Shown: one piece after another, positions 1 through 5,280 of the stretch
Position numbering within the stretch: the stretch's first letter is position 1
How the letters are laid out: every line of letters begins with the position of its first letter
Origin: Acidobacteriaceae bacterium
GTDB taxonomy: Bacteria > Acidobacteriota > Terriglobia > Bryobacterales > Bryobacteraceae
Assembly (NCBI GenBank): GCA_019245255.1
Contig: JAFARV010000317.1
Span: 1-15,522, forward strand
Direction of reading: 5' to 3'
DNA: 15,522 bases
The notes under the pieces: model-generated
Told to the model about the DNA's origin: nothing
Database searches by the model: none
The model's input: the letters and a program-made list of their open reading frames with translations, nothing else
Program-made: the position numbers and the translations under genes

Positions 1-1
1 C

Positions 2-1114
2 GAACTTCCGAACATCACTGCCCTGTGCGAGGGGCTCACCCCGAAGCAGTCCGTTCCGGAGCCGTATCTCTACCATGAGCTTACAGCTCGCGTCTTCACG
101 ACTCCCCGTCACAGCGCTTACATCAAAATTGCCGAGGGGTGCGATCACCCCTGCTCATTCTGCATCATTCCGCAGTTCCGCGGTAAGTTCCGCAGCCGCC
201 GCTTTGAAAGCGTCATCAGCGAGGCCACGCGCATGTTCGCAAGCGGCGTACGTGAGGTCAACCTCATAGGCCAGGACACGACCTGCTACGGCGAAGACCT
301 GGGCATAAAGGACGGACTTGCTCAACTGCTCGCGCGGCTCGCGCAAATCCCCACCGACGTGCCTCGCTGGATCCGGTTCCTCTACGCCTACCCGAACAAA
401 GTCACGCAGAAACTGCTCGATACCATTGCCGCTCACGATTCCCTCGTTAAATACATCGACATGCCGCTGCAACACGCGAGCGGTTCGGTGCTGAAGCGCA
501 TGAAGCGAGGAGCAAATGCGGACATCTTCCTCAAACTGATCGAGCGCATTCGCACCACCATCCCCGGAATCGCGATCCGCACCAGCATGATCGTAGGTTT
601 TCCAGGCGAAACAGACGCCGATTTCGAAGAACTCTGCCAGTTCGTACAGGCGGCGCGATTCGATCGCCTGGGAGTCTTCTCCTACAGCGACGAAGACACC
701 AGCCAAAGCTTCCGCCTCGACGCAAAGGTGGACAAACGGACAATCTACAATCGGAAGCGCCGGCTCATGGCCTTACAGCGCCGGATTTCGCTGGCGACCA
801 ACAAGGCTTTGGTGGGTCGTGAAATACCGGTGCTCGTCGAGGGACCCTCGGCCGAGACGGATCTTCTCTGGCAGGGCCGGATGTCCACGCAGGCTCCCGA
901 AATTGATGGTGTTTGTCTGATCAACGACTTCGGTCCGGAACCGCCGCGTATCGGCGAGATTCGAACCGTCCGCATCTCGGAAGCGCACGATTACGATCTG
1001 ATCGGTGGAGTGATCGATTGTGGCGAACGCGATTTCGAAGTTCCCTCGCTCGCGATGAATCCGTTCCCCATTCTTGGTCAGCAATCTCCGGCGCGGCTCA
1101 ACGCAATTCGATAA
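2..1114 (+). CDS. rimO: Ribosomal protein S12 methylthiotransferase RimO (5' end missing)
   Basis: The reading frame is open from base 2 to the TAA at 1112-1114, giving 370 residues; the N-terminal part lies outside the window. Seen: a radical-SAM cluster CX3CX2C (C-D-H-P-C-S-F-C) at in-window residues 47-54, preceded by YIKIAEG and followed by IIPQFRG, then EVNLIGQDTT, a VGFPGETDADFE segment and a C-terminal TRAM-type region with VEGPSAETDLLWQGR and APEIDGV. Family knowledge: RimO is a cytoplasmic enzyme with two 4Fe-4S clusters that adds a methylthio group to a conserved aspartate of ribosomal protein uS12. MiaB is the main alternative, but the WQGR...APEIDG pattern in the TRAM region fits RimO better. 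The missing piece is most of the UPF0004 domain that holds the second cluster. It leads the tight yacG-pgpA cluster. Confidence 0.93.
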   Translation, partial: ELPNITALCEGLTPKQSVPEPYLYHELTARVFTTPRHSAYIKIAEGCDHPCSFCIIPQFRGKFRSRRFESVISEATRMFASGVREVNLIGQDTTCYGEDLGIKDGLAQLLARLAQIPTDVPRWIRFLYAYPNKVTQKLLDTIAAHDSLVKYIDMPLQHASGSVLKRMKRGANADIFLKLIERIRTTIPGIAIRTSMIVGFPGETDADFEELCQFVQAARFDRLGVFSYSDEDTSQSFRLDAKVDKRTIYNRKRRLMALQRRISLATNKALVGREIPVLVEGPSAETDLLWQGRMSTQAPEIDGVCLINDFGPEPPRIGEIRTVRISEAHDYDLIGGVIDCGERDFEVPSLAMNPFPILGQQSPARLNAIR

Positions 1115-1121
1115 TGGCTGT

Positions 1122-1322
1122 ATGGCGACCATAGTGCGTTGCCCTATTTGCCGCAAGGAGGTCGCACAGGACGATCCTGGTTTTCCGTTCTGCAGCGACC
1201 GTTGCCGGTTGCTCGATCTGGGAAACTGGGCATCGGAGAAGTACGTCATTTCCAGCCCGCTTCGCCCGGAAGATCTCGACGATTTGAGAGATCTCGAACC
1301 TCCCAAAGGTTCGCTGCAGTGA
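1122..1322 (+). CDS. yacG: DNA gyrase inhibitor YacG-type zinc-binding protein
   Basis: This is a 66-residue protein. The ATG at 1122 is chosen because the family pattern begins at once after it (MATIVRCPIC); a longer in-frame start at 1074 would lie inside rimO. Seen: four cysteines as CX2C (residues 7 and 10) and CX3C (24 and 28, in FCSDRC), followed by RLLDLGNWASEKY and an acidic C-terminal tail. This layout is the YacG treble-clef zinc finger. Family knowledge: E. coli YacG binds GyrB and inhibits gyrase; acting the same way here is inference. The start is 7 bases after the rimO stop and shows no clear ribosome binding site, so translation may depend on ribosomes finishing rimO. Its TGA overlaps the pgpA GTG. 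Confidence 0.85.
   Translation: MATIVRCPICRKEVAQDDPGFPFCSDRCRLLDLGNWASEKYVISSPLRPEDLDDLRDLEPPKGSLQ
1305..1309 (+). promoter_or_regulatory. Ribosome binding site for pgpA
   Basis: AAAGG ends 9 bases before the GTG at 1319, inside the 3' end of yacG. It supports the GTG as the pgpA start over the much longer in-frame ATG at 1139, which would overlap nearly all of yacG. Confidence 0.5.
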
Positions 1323-1783
1323 GCCGGACTGCCGTCCTGCTTGCCACGTGGTTCGGTTGCGGCTACTTTCCCTGGGGACCCGGCACTGTGGGCTCGCTTG
1401 CGGCGGTCGTTATAGCGATCCTGCTCCACGCCTTCCTTAACGTGGGGCGAATTACAGTGTTTGTAATGGTCGCTGCTCTGCTAGGACCGGCGATCTGGGC
1501 TTCCACCGAGACAGCTCGCCGCGTAAAACGGAAGGACCCGGGAATCGTCGTAATTGATGAGGTGCTGGGGCAATGGGTAACCCTGGTGGGCGCCACAGAA
1601 TTTAATTGGAAATCGTTTCTTGCGGGATTTCTTCTTTTCCGCATCTTTGATATTTGGAAGCCTTGGCCGCTACGTGACCTCGAGCGGCTGCCTGAGGGCA
1701 CGGGCATTGTGTTGGACGACATCGGCGCTGGTTTGTACGGGGCGATTATCTTGTATATTGGCGGGGTTTTTCGACTTTACTAA
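1319..1783 (+). CDS. pgpA: Phosphatidylglycerophosphatase A
   Basis: A 154-residue membrane enzyme that removes the phosphate from phosphatidylglycerophosphate to give phosphatidylglycerol in the inner membrane. Seen: GPGTVGSLAA (residues 20-29), a hydrophobic helix around 28-60, the acidic DEVLGQW motif (80-86), FRIFDIWKPWPL (107-118) and the LDDIGAGLYG motif (132-141), all PgpA hallmarks in the right order. Length is usual for the family (about 150-170). The start is the GTG at 1319, which overlaps the yacG stop as GTGA; this places the family's N-terminal helix at the start and avoids a 60-residue extension without homology character. GTGA overlap implies translational coupling with yacG. 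pgpA next to cinA is a common bacterial arrangement; here one extra gene sits between them. Confidence 0.93.
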   Translation: MSRTAVLLATWFGCGYFPWGPGTVGSLAAVVIAILLHAFLNVGRITVFVMVAALLGPAIWASTETARRVKRKDPGIVVIDEVLGQWVTLVGATEFNWKSFLAGFLLFRIFDIWKPWPLRDLERLPEGTGIVLDDIGAGLYGAIILYIGGVFRLY

Positions 1784-1789
1784 CGAACT

Positions 1790-2824
1790 ATGGCGAGTAA
1801 ACAGCAGCCGCGAGCTGACACGCGGCCCACAATTGCGAGCGTCCGGCCGGCTGCGGCGATTGCCGGGGGCGAGCTACATATCCGCGGCTCCCATTTTGCG
1901 GCCCACGGGCGGCCAGCCGTCAAGCTGGGCCCACAGCAGGCGCATCTTGTAGTCGCAGGCGACTCCTACATCATCGCCCGCGTGCCTGAGTCCGCTGTCG
2001 TCGGTGAAGTGAAGGTCGCGAGTGGAGCGATCGACAGCGAATTCTTCGAAGCGCATATTGGTATTCAGATTGCCGACAGTCTGCATCCTGTATCGAATCC
2101 AGCCGTCGATGCCGAAGGCAACACTTACAGCACCTTCAGCGGTTCGCGTGGGCAGAAGTCGCCGGTGTCGATCTATAAAATCGACTCGAACTACAACTCC
2201 AAACCGTTTGTCACTGACCTGATGAACCCGACCGGCCTGGCGTTTGATCGCGAAGGTATTCTGTACGCATCCAGCCGCTACGACGGAATCGTGTACCAGA
2301 TTACGCCTACGGGCAACGTGTCGGCGTACGTCGAGGGCATGGGAGTGGCCACCGGAATCGCCTTCGATCCTGACGAAAACCTTTATGTCGGCGACCGGAG
2401 CGGAACGATATTCAAGATCAGCCGCTCGCGCCAGATCTACGTATTCGCAACACTTGAACCCTCGATTGCCGCCTATCATCTGGCATTCGGACCCGAGGGC
2501 TACCTGTACGTATCGGGCCCAACCACCTCGAGCTTCGATTCCATCTACCGGGTTTCAACCGCGGGCGAGGTGGAAGTGTTCTACCGCGGAATTGGGCGGC
2601 CGCAAGGGCTGGCTTTTGACGATCAGGGCCGGTTGTATGTCGCGGGATCCCTGGGTGGCCGGCGTGGACTCATCCGTTACGATCAGTCCGGCCAGCCTGA
2701 GCACTTCCTCTCCGGCCCCGGCATCGTTGGACTTGCATTTTCGCGATCCCGGGCTGTTGTCGTCGCTACACAAAACGCGCTCTTTCGCGTCGATGTAGGC
2801 ATCGCGGGACGGCCGCTACCCTGA
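1790..2824 (+). CDS. IPT/TIG-domain plus NHL-type beta-propeller protein of unknown role
   Basis: A 344-residue protein. Residues about 12-90 look like an IPT/TIG immunoglobulin-like fold (PTIASVRPAAAIAGGELHI, a GSHF turn, then ...SYIIARVPESAVVGEVKV). Residues about 100-340 hold roughly six NHL/SMP-30-like blades with the repeated pattern GLAFDxxGxLYV (for example NPTGLAFDREGILYAS, ATGIAFDPDENLYVGD, PQGLAFDDQGRLYVAG). No signal peptide, transmembrane helix or catalytic motif is visible, although both domain types are often extracellular. Role: possibly a binding scaffold or lactonase-like propeller; I cannot assign a function. The ATG lies 6 bases after the pgpA stop in the same frame (TAA CGA ACT ATG) and has no Shine-Dalgarno sequence, which suggests re-initiation after pgpA. 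cinA follows after 15 bases. Confidence 0.8.
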   Translation: MASKQQPRADTRPTIASVRPAAAIAGGELHIRGSHFAAHGRPAVKLGPQQAHLVVAGDSYIIARVPESAVVGEVKVASGAIDSEFFEAHIGIQIADSLHPVSNPAVDAEGNTYSTFSGSRGQKSPVSIYKIDSNYNSKPFVTDLMNPTGLAFDREGILYASSRYDGIVYQITPTGNVSAYVEGMGVATGIAFDPDENLYVGDRSGTIFKISRSRQIYVFATLEPSIAAYHLAFGPEGYLYVSGPTTSSFDSIYRVSTAGEVEVFYRGIGRPQGLAFDDQGRLYVAGSLGGRRGLIRYDQSGQPEHFLSGPGIVGLAFSRSRAVVVATQNALFRVDVGIAGRPLP

Positions 2825-2839
2825 AGCGAACACAAATCG

Positions 2840-4108
2840 ATGCCAAAGAATGCCGAGATCATCGCTGTCGGCAGTGAGTTGTTGACGCCGCAGCGAATCG
2901 ACACAAACTCGCTCACCATTACGCATCATCTGAATGCGATCGGAGTCGAAGTGGTCGCGAAACACGTCATCGGGGATGATCGCACACGCCTTAGCGACAC
3001 CATCCGTCTGGCCTTGGAACGCTCCGAAATCATTATTCTATCCGGCGGACTGGGACCAACTGAAGACGACGTGACACGCGACGCGGTCGCGGCAGCTCTC
3101 GGCCGCAAGCTGGCAATCGATCTACAACAGGAATTGATCCTGCGAGCCAAATTCGAGCAGATCAGGCGCCCGATGGCTGCCATTAATTTGCGCCAGGCAC
3201 ACCTAATCGAAGGGGCTGAGCCCTTGCCAAACCCGAACGGTAGTGCTCCCGGGCAATACATTGAGTTGGATGGCCGAGCCGTCGCCCTGCTTCCGGGTCC
3301 CCCGCACGAATTGAAGCCGATGCTCGAAAACGAATTGTTGCGGCGCCTCAGGAAGCTGTTGCCGGGCGAAGTAATTAAGACCCGCAGCTTCCGCTTGACT
3401 GGCATTGGCGAGTCCGATCTCGATACGTTGATCGCTCCGGTTTACACGAAATACGACAACCCGGTCACGACTGTGTTGTCGTCCCCCGGCGATCTATCCG
3501 TGCATCTTCGGGCTCGCGCGGCGACCGAAGCCGATGCTGACGAACTGCTGCACGAGGTGGGCGACCCTATCGCCGAACTGCTGGGCGTCAAGGTGTACAC
3601 GGAGGATCCCGACGAGTCACTTGAGGCCGTGGTGGGCAGGCTGCTGAAGCAACAAGGCGCGACGGTTGCGACTGCCGAGAGCTGCACGGGCGGTCTCATC
3701 GCCTATCGCCTGACGGAGATTGCCGGTAGTTCGGACTATTTCGTCGCCGGTTACGTGACGTACAGCGAAGCTGAAAAACGTGAGGTGCTGGGGGTTCCTG
3801 GCGAGCTGATCGAATCTCATACAGCCGTGAGCGAACCCGTTGCTGCGGCGATGGCCGAAGGCGCACGCCGGAGGGGTGGCGCAACCTACGGGCTTTCCGT
3901 GACCGGCTACGCGGGCCCGTCGGGAGGGACGGAACAGGACCCCGTAGGAACCGTCTACACAGGCATCGCTACGACCGAAGGTACACGGGTGTTGCGGGTG
4001 CGCTACGGAATGGGCCGCACCAGAATCCGCACACTCGCCGCTCAGTTTGCACTGGATCTGCTGCGCCGCACGTTGATGGGGTCATACTTCCATCGCCCGC
4101 ACATGTGA
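2840..4108 (+). CDS. cinA: CinA family protein / nicotinamide-nucleotide amidase
   Basis: A 422-residue two-domain protein of usual CinA length. Residues 1-170 form the MoCF-like domain: IIAVGSELLTPQRIDTNS (7-24), SGGLGPTEDDVTRDAV (68-83) and LPGPPHELKPML (151-162). Residues about 265-415 form the PncC domain: TAESCTGG with the probable catalytic serine at 281, YVTYSEAEK (305-313) and TGYAGPSGGT (355-364). Family knowledge: the C-terminal domain converts NMN to nicotinate mononucleotide, and the N-terminal domain acts as an ADP-ribose/NAD-type pyrophosphatase in some members; together they recycle pyridine nucleotides in the cytoplasm. The competence link is historical. TGY replaces the commoner TGI in the last motif. 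The 15-base gap to the previous gene lacks a strong ribosome binding site. An inverted repeat covers the last codons and the stop. Confidence 0.95.
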   Translation: MPKNAEIIAVGSELLTPQRIDTNSLTITHHLNAIGVEVVAKHVIGDDRTRLSDTIRLALERSEIIILSGGLGPTEDDVTRDAVAAALGRKLAIDLQQELILRAKFEQIRRPMAAINLRQAHLIEGAEPLPNPNGSAPGQYIELDGRAVALLPGPPHELKPMLENELLRRLRKLLPGEVIKTRSFRLTGIGESDLDTLIAPVYTKYDNPVTTVLSSPGDLSVHLRARAATEADADELLHEVGDPIAELLGVKVYTEDPDESLEAVVGRLLKQQGATVATAESCTGGLIAYRLTEIAGSSDYFVAGYVTYSEAEKREVLGVPGELIESHTAVSEPVAAAMAEGARRRGGATYGLSVTGYAGPSGGTEQDPVGTVYTGIATTEGTRVLRVRYGMGRTRIRTLAAQFALDLLRRTLMGSYFHRPHM

Positions 4109-4130
4109 AGCAGCGCCATGCAGCGGGCGA
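4093..4130. repeat. Inverted repeat over the cinA stop, possible hairpin at the convergent junction
   Basis: TCGCCCGC (4093-4100) is perfectly complementary to GCGGGCGA (4123-4130). Inside the 22-base loop a second pair, CATG (4102-4105) with CATG (4117-4120), can extend the stem. The cinA TGA at 4106-4108 lies in the loop. It sits between cinA (+) and the membrane-protein group (-), where a shared terminator or 3'-end protecting structure would be expected. No T-run follows on either strand, so a classic Rho-independent terminator is not supported. Confidence 0.45.
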
Positions 4131-4168
4131 AAGGGCGCGCGCAGGCGTAGCGGTTGCGATTCCGTGAC

Positions 4169-4354
4169 CTATATGTCCGCGGCAGCCGACGGTCGAGGTC
4201 CTCGGCTGCGCGGGCTGTCAGTAAATAGCTCAGTGTCGCTCGGCACAAGCTGCGTTGGCTCGTTCCGATGCGGATTCCGAAAAAACTGAGCCAGGGCGGC
4301 CAGGAAGCTCACAACTGCAACGCCTGCACCGATGAGAGCGTAGACCGAGAACAC
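4169..4354 (-). CDS. Small single-helix membrane protein, unknown family
   Basis: A 61-residue protein starting at a GTG. Seen: an N-terminal hydrophobic helix (about residues 2-24, FSVYALIGAGVAVVSFLAAL), then a basic segment FFRNPHR and a polar tail rich in S, R and P. It has no known domain that I recognise. Support for being real: a strong Shine-Dalgarno sequence GAGGAG lies 6 bases upstream, formed by the last two codons of the preceding gene, with only 3 bases between that gene's TAA and this GTG, which is a typical translational-coupling layout. Against: it is short, and its 3' part overlaps an inverted repeat that could shape the apparent codons. Orientation is probably N-out/C-in by the positive-inside rule. 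It may be a subunit or regulator of the upstream four-helix protein; that is inference only. Confidence 0.5.
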   Translation of the reverse strand: MFSVYALIGAGVAVVSFLAALAQFFRNPHRNEPTQLVPSDTELFTDSPRSRGPRPSAAADI

Positions 4355-4357
4355 AAC

Positions 4358-4822
4358 TTACTCCTCTACCCAAAGTATCGCACTAATGTCGACCAGCAAA
4401 CTGCTCACAAGAAGCAGTACGGAATCATTTGGTACCGTCTCTGCGCGGTGCTTCCGCTCTTCTAGAATGTCTGTTCGCAGCCGCTTGAGGTTGGTGGTGT
4501 CCGATGCGTTGTCTATGAAGGATTCCACTGCATAGCTTTGCTGCAGGTACCGGCGTGCAATTGGGCCATATTCACCCACTGTGACCCCTAGGAAAACAAC
4601 GCAGGCCACAACTGCGAATACCGCTGCGTTTCCTTTTTTGTTGTCGGGATGAATTGCTCGGAAAATCCCGTCCGACGCGAACACGGACGCGATTAATAAG
4701 AGTCCGCCGTCTTCAACGGCCGCGTGGAACCTGCTCAGGTATAGCGGTACAAAAGCGATCAGCGCTGTCCCCAACAGCAGTTCAATACTGGTTATCTTTC
4801 GCTCTTTCGGCGTACGGGGCAT
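4358..4822 (-). CDS. Four-helix membrane protein, unknown family
   Basis: A 154-residue protein that I do not recognise. Four hydrophobic segments are visible: about residues 11-31 (TSIELLLGTALIAFVPLYL), 38-57 (GGLLLIASVFASDGIF), 65-84 (NAAVFAVVACVVFLGVTVG) and 134-152 (SVLLLVSSLLVDISAIL). Between helices 3 and 4 lies a charged, helix-forming stretch (about 88-130, with RYLQQSYAVE and LKRLRTDILEERKHRAE) that may be a cytoplasmic or periplasmic coiled segment. The N-terminus MPRTPKERK is strongly basic, favouring N-in. The ATG at 4822 lies 48 bases after the PspC gene on the same strand; no clear ribosome binding site is seen. It is followed after 3 bases by the 61-residue membrane protein. 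The pairing with PspC hints at an envelope role, but no function should be assigned. Confidence 0.7.
   Translation of the reverse strand: MPRTPKERKITSIELLLGTALIAFVPLYLSRFHAAVEDGGLLLIASVFASDGIFRAIHPDNKKGNAAVFAVVACVVFLGVTVGEYGPIARRYLQQSYAVESFIDNASDTTNLKRLRTDILEERKHRAETVPNDSVLLLVSSLLVDISAILWVEE
4361..4366 (-). promoter_or_regulatory. Ribosome binding site for the small membrane gene
   Basis: GAGGAG on the minus strand, 6 bases before the GTG at 4354. It is encoded by the last two glutamate codons of the upstream gene, directly before its TAA. This decides the GTG start and is the main evidence that the 61-residue frame is translated. Confidence 0.55.
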
Positions 4823-4870
4823 AAGGGCGCCGCCGGAGAGGCAGTATACCAGATGCCATTCTCAAAGTCT

Positions 4871-5215
4871 TTACAACCGAACCGGGTTCGCCGCCGGTTG
4901 CGGAGACGACGGCGCGGGAGGTGGAAGCAGCAAAGGCTCCTGCGGCATCACAATCCAGCAGATGATGTAGAAGATCAACCCGACGCCGCCCCAGATCGCC
5001 GCACAAAGCACCAACACCCTCATGAGTGTCACGTCGACATTGAGATACTGCGCCAAACCCGCGCACACTCCGGCAATCTTCTTATCGGCGCGGGAACGCC
5101 TTAACGGAAGTTGGGGACCTGCCGTCCGTCCGGCCGCGCTCCCCGCGGGCGCACCGCAACTCGAGCAAAATCGGAATTCATCCGGCATCTGGACGCCACA
5201 TGCGCTGCAGTACAT
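4871..5215 (-). CDS. Zinc-ribbon PspC-domain membrane protein
   Basis: A 114-residue protein. The ATG at 5215 is preferred over one 27 bases upstream because AGAGG lies 5 bases before it and the zinc ribbon begins at once. Seen: an N-terminal zinc ribbon with two CX2C pairs (CSAC at residues 3-6 and CSSC at 18-21), a short linker rich in G, A and R, then a PspC domain (about 39-92) with LRRSRADKKIAGVCAGLA, YLNVDVTLMRV and a membrane helix VLCAAIWGGVGLIFYIICWIV (one or two segments), followed by a proline-rich tail. Family knowledge: PspC proteins sit in the inner membrane and sense or respond to envelope stress; zinc-ribbon fusions are common in several phyla. No pspA or pspB is nearby, so a full phage-shock system is not shown here. 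Confidence 0.88.
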   Translation of the reverse strand: MYCSACGVQMPDEFRFCSSCGAPAGSAAGRTAGPQLPLRRSRADKKIAGVCAGLAQYLNVDVTLMRVLVLCAAIWGGVGLIFYIICWIVMPQEPLLLPPPAPSSPQPAANPVRL

Positions 5216-5218
5216 AAG

Positions 5219-5225
5219 CACCTCT
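5219..5225 (-). promoter_or_regulatory. Ribosome binding site for the PspC gene
   Basis: AGAGGTG on the minus strand, with the AGAGG core 5 bases before the ATG at 5215. It supports the shorter PspC start. Confidence 0.55.
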
Positions 5226-5240
5226 ATAGAAGTGTTACGC

Positions 5241-5258
5241 ACTTTCGCTACCGAAAGT
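5241..5258. repeat. Short perfect inverted repeat upstream of the PspC gene
   Basis: ACTTTCG (5241-5247) and CGAAAGT (5252-5258) form a 7-bp stem with a 4-base loop. The stem can continue past one mismatch with CG (5238-5239) pairing CG (5260-5261). It lies in the 65-base gap between the phosphoesterase stop and the PspC ribosome binding site. No T-run follows on the minus strand, so it is either a weak 3'-end structure for the upstream operon, a leader hairpin or a protein-binding site; the sequence does not decide between these. Confidence 0.4.
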
Positions 5259-5280
5259 TCGCGTCAGTAAGGTTCACGGC

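Noticed and set aside
1114..1134. An ATG overlapping the rimO stop (ATAATG) that opens a six-codon frame before yacG.
   Set aside because: Too short to judge and without a ribosome binding site; probably chance, though it could affect re-initiation at yacG.
773..1429. A 218-codon open frame on the - strand across rimO, yacG and pgpA.
   Set aside because: It would overlap three recognised genes and its composition (S, R, G rich) lacks any domain.
1874..2479. A 201-codon open frame on the - strand opposite the IPT-NHL gene.
   Set aside because: It is the mirror of the repeated NHL codons and shows no independent motif.
4843..4848. TATACT on the - strand, a good -10 match upstream of the four-helix membrane gene.
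   Set aside because: No -35 box at a proper distance (nearest TTG-type hexamers are at 11 or 22 bases), so a promoter is not supported.
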